Shown: positions 5,543-6,750 of the stretch, piece after piece | How positions within the stretch are numbered: the first letter of the stretch is position 1 | Layout of the letters: each line of letters begins with the position of its first letter | From: Candidatus Gastranaerophilales bacterium | Lineage (GTDB): Bacteria; Cyanobacteriota; Vampirovibrionia; Gastranaerophilales; Gastranaerophilaceae | Assembly: GCA_947589525.1 (NCBI GenBank) | Contig: CANQAW010000098.1 | Location: forward strand, 1-6,750 | Direction: 5' to 3' | DNA: 6,750 nucleotides | Made by a program: the position numbers and the translations under genes | Notes under the pieces: generated by a model | What the model was told of the DNA's origin: nothing | What the model saw: only the letters and a program-made list of their open reading frames with translations | The model's database searches: none

Positions 5543-5548
5543 TCCTCC
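5543..5548 (-). promoter_or_regulatory. Shine-Dalgarno site of pilT with long spacing
   Basis: Strong GGAGGA (read leftward) is separated from the ATG at 5529 by 13 nt, longer than the usual 5-9. An in-frame TGA lies between the site and the ATG, so no alternative in-frame start closer to the site exists. Confidence 0.65.
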
Positions 5549-5560
5549 GCATAATACAAT

Positions 5561-5589
5561 ATTCTATATGGCTTTTTAAAAATGCGCAA
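5561..5589 (-). promoter_or_regulatory. Candidate promoter upstream of pilT
   Basis: On the - strand TAGAAT (5566-5561, 5 of 6 consensus) follows a TTGCGC box (5589-5584, 3 of 6) by 17 nt. It lies in the 83-bp gap between the glutaredoxin and pilT genes, the only sizeable gap in the leftward gene run, so pilT, the sirtuin-like gene and recO may form their own transcription unit. No terminator is visible in the gap, so read-through from the glutaredoxin gene is also possible. Confidence 0.45.
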
Positions 5590-5612
5590 TTTATTAAATA
5601 AAAATTAATATA

Positions 5613-5873
5613 TTAATTAAAGCTTATGGTTTTATTATTGTATTTTTCGATTAAATCCGAATATCCGCCTATATTTTTATCATCAATGATAATTTGAGGA
5701 AATGTGGCTAAAGACGGAAGATTATACATTTTTGTCAATTTTTCTCTCATTTCTTCTTCGTTATCTTCGCAAGGAATTTCTTCAAAATCAACATTGTGTT
5801 CATCTAAAAAGATTTTTGCTTTCTTGCAGTATGGGCAATAATCAAGAGTATAGATTTTAACTTTTTTTGTCAT
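5613..5873 (-). CDS. Glutaredoxin
   Basis: The protein has 86 residues, a typical class I glutaredoxin length. A beta strand (VKIYTL) leads to the dithiol active site CPYC (residues 13-16). The cis-proline loop is TFP (57-59), followed by the strand QIIIDD and the glutathione-binding GGYSDL (69-74). It would reduce protein disulphides or glutathione mixed disulphides in the cytosol, recycled by glutathione or a thioredoxin-type reductase; no partner is in the window. Its ATG lies 17 bases inside the 3' end of the upstream TPR gene, with AGGA (5886-5883) 9 nt before it, which supports the overlapping start. Family assignment is strong; the substrate is unknown. The extra Cys35 is outside the active site. 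Confidence 0.93.
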   Translation of the reverse strand: MTKKVKIYTLDYCPYCKKAKIFLDEHNVDFEEIPCEDNEEEMREKLTKMYNLPSLATFPQIIIDDKNIGGYSDLIEKYNNKTISFN

Positions 5874-6336
5874 TTTTATTAATCCTGTCTAAAATTTTTC
5901 TCGTCTGCTCTTTTTCAACTTCGGGTATGTCTAATTTCAAATAGTCTTCAAAGTATTCCCTTGATGATATTTTATCATTTCTGCCCAAAAACATAATACC
6001 CAGTTGTTTATAAGCGGGAGCAAATTTTTCGTTCAGCATTAAACACTTCAGATATGCGCCTATTGCTTTGTCTATTTGTTCATCAGCTTGATATGCCTGA
6101 GCAAGCATAAAATATATTAAGTGATTTCTTATTTTTTCCGTAACTAATTCCAAATTTGAAATAGCGCTCGGATAATTGCCGGTTTCCATGAAAATTCTGG
6201 CGAATTCATAGTTGTAATCCACATTGTCGGGTTCTTCACCGCTTGCAATTTCAAGCATTTCAAGAGCATCATCAAATCTTAAGTCGCTGATGAGTTCTCT
6301 TATATAGTCAATTCTTGATAATTCCTGATTTTCCAT
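5857..6336 (-). CDS. Tetratricopeptide repeat (TPR) protein
   Basis: The protein has 159 residues, all helical. Three to four TPR units can be placed: about 8-36 (LISDLRFDDALEMLEIA), 40-68 (YEFARIFMETGNYPSAISNLE), 73-104 (FMLAQAYQADEQIDKAIGAYLKCL) and 107-136 (YKQLGIMFLGRNDKISSREYFEDYL). They carry the usual Gly/Ala and aromatic helix-packing positions. There is no signal peptide or membrane helix, so it is probably a cytosolic protein-protein interaction scaffold. It lies 22 nt downstream of another TPR gene and overlaps the glutaredoxin gene by 17 nt, so the three are likely co-transcribed. The start has only a weak GGG-type ribosome site. TPR proteins often accompany pilus machinery, but a link to pilT is only a guess from proximity. 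Confidence 0.88.
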   Translation of the reverse strand: MENQELSRIDYIRELISDLRFDDALEMLEIASGEEPDNVDYNYEFARIFMETGNYPSAISNLELVTEKIRNHLIYFMLAQAYQADEQIDKAIGAYLKCLMLNEKFAPAYKQLGIMFLGRNDKISSREYFEDYLKLDIPEVEKEQTRKILDRINKNDKKS

Positions 6337-6358
6337 AAACCCATTATCACATAAAAAT

Positions 6359-6750
6359 TTATAATGTATTTAAAATTTTTTTAATATCATCATTTATTAT
6401 TAAAGACGGATTTTCATTTATAAAATTGTCAAAAAGAATTTTGGCATTTCTTTTTTCTCCGATTTTGCGGTATATTAATCCTGCAACTACTTTATTATAG
6501 GGATTTGAGTTATCCTTCAGATATTTATTTAATTCTTGTTTTTGTATGTTTAAATTTACAAAACAATCAACCAAAGCTTCGTAATACGTTATATTCATAC
6601 AATCTTTTTTAACTGCGCCTAAAAGAGCTTTCTTTGCAAGCTCAAATCTTTCAAGAACCATATAGCATCTTGCTATATTGTAAAGATAGGTTGCGGAAAG
6701 ATTATTTTCATAAGCCAGATTGTAAGCAATTTCATATTCCTTAAGAGCGC
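6359..6750 (-). CDS. TPR-repeat protein, C-terminal part, 5' truncated by the window edge
   Basis: The frame stays open to the right edge, so the ATG at 6661 is internal and not the start. The 130 residues visible are helical. The segment ALKEYEIAYNLAYENN followed by LYNIARCYMVLERFELAKKA is a clear TPR pair. Later VAGLIYRKIGEKRNAKILFD is another TPR-like hairpin. The C-terminus ends with a short helix before TAA. It is the most upstream gene seen of the leftward cluster, 22 nt before the second TPR gene. The true N-terminus and any signal peptide or membrane anchor are outside the window, so its cellular location cannot be judged. Confidence 0.8.
   Translation of the reverse strand, partial: ALKEYEIAYNLAYENNLSATYLYNIARCYMVLERFELAKKALLGAVKKDCMNITYYEALVDCFVNLNIQKQELNKYLKDNSNPYNKVVAGLIYRKIGEKRNAKILFDNFINENPSLIINDDIKKILNTL

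Noticed and set aside
5224..5554. Plus-strand open frames opposite the 5' part of pilT
   Set aside because: They are antisense to a strongly conserved ATPase gene and carry no domain of their own.
5596..5612. AT-only palindrome in the gap between the glutaredoxin and pilT genes as a terminator
   Set aside because: It has no GC pairs in the stem and no distinct T-run, so it would not terminate transcription efficiently.

Overview
The window is AT-rich bacterial chromosome. It carries the end of a probable mobile element on the left and two ordinary chromosomal gene blocks on the right. The gene set is a PilT-type pilus ATPase directly upstream of recO, TPR proteins, a glutaredoxin, and small YtxH/DUF948 membrane proteins, with clear Shine-Dalgarno sites and Rho-independent terminators. 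Together with the low GC this would fit a Gastranaerophilales/Vampirovibrionia (Melainabacteria) gut bacterium. That assignment is inference from gene style only; a Firmicutes or other low-GC lineage cannot be excluded.

Left region (1-917): the C-terminal part of a serine recombinase (zinc ribbon, coiled coil, tail) enters from outside the window on the + strand. Its reading frame continues through a hairpin terminator and ends inside a tRNA-Asn(GTT) gene on the - strand. An integrase gene abutting the 3' end of a tRNA is the classic layout of an element inserted at a tRNA gene, with the element lying to the left.

Region 918-1230 has no protein gene. It holds the tRNA upstream region, a near-perfect 64-bp direct repeat of that region plus the first 13 nt of the tRNA, a short-repeat-rich stretch, and an AT-rich zone with a strong extended -10 promoter for the next operon.

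Middle (1231-2253): a compact + strand operon of three small membrane-anchored proteins, YtxH - DUF948 (YtxG-like) - YtxH, resembling the ytxGH cell-envelope/stress arrangement known from Bacillus. It ends at a hairpin terminator that abuts the stop codon of the convergent recO gene.

Right (2252-6750, all - strand, read right to left): a truncated TPR protein, a second TPR protein, a glutaredoxin overlapping it, a possible internal promoter, a PilT-like ATPase, a 467-residue protein of unrecognised function, and recO. The last three are packed with gaps of 10 and 1 nt. The 467-residue protein is the most interesting item. Its C-terminal half can be laid over the sirtuin (Sir2) motif order, including a CxxC-x17-CxxC zinc site, but every catalytic or NAD-binding signature appears to be lost. 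It may be a pseudo-sirtuin co-expressed with a pilus motor. The PilT-like ATPase keeps its Walker and Asp/His boxes but has a strongly altered AIRNLIRE motif.
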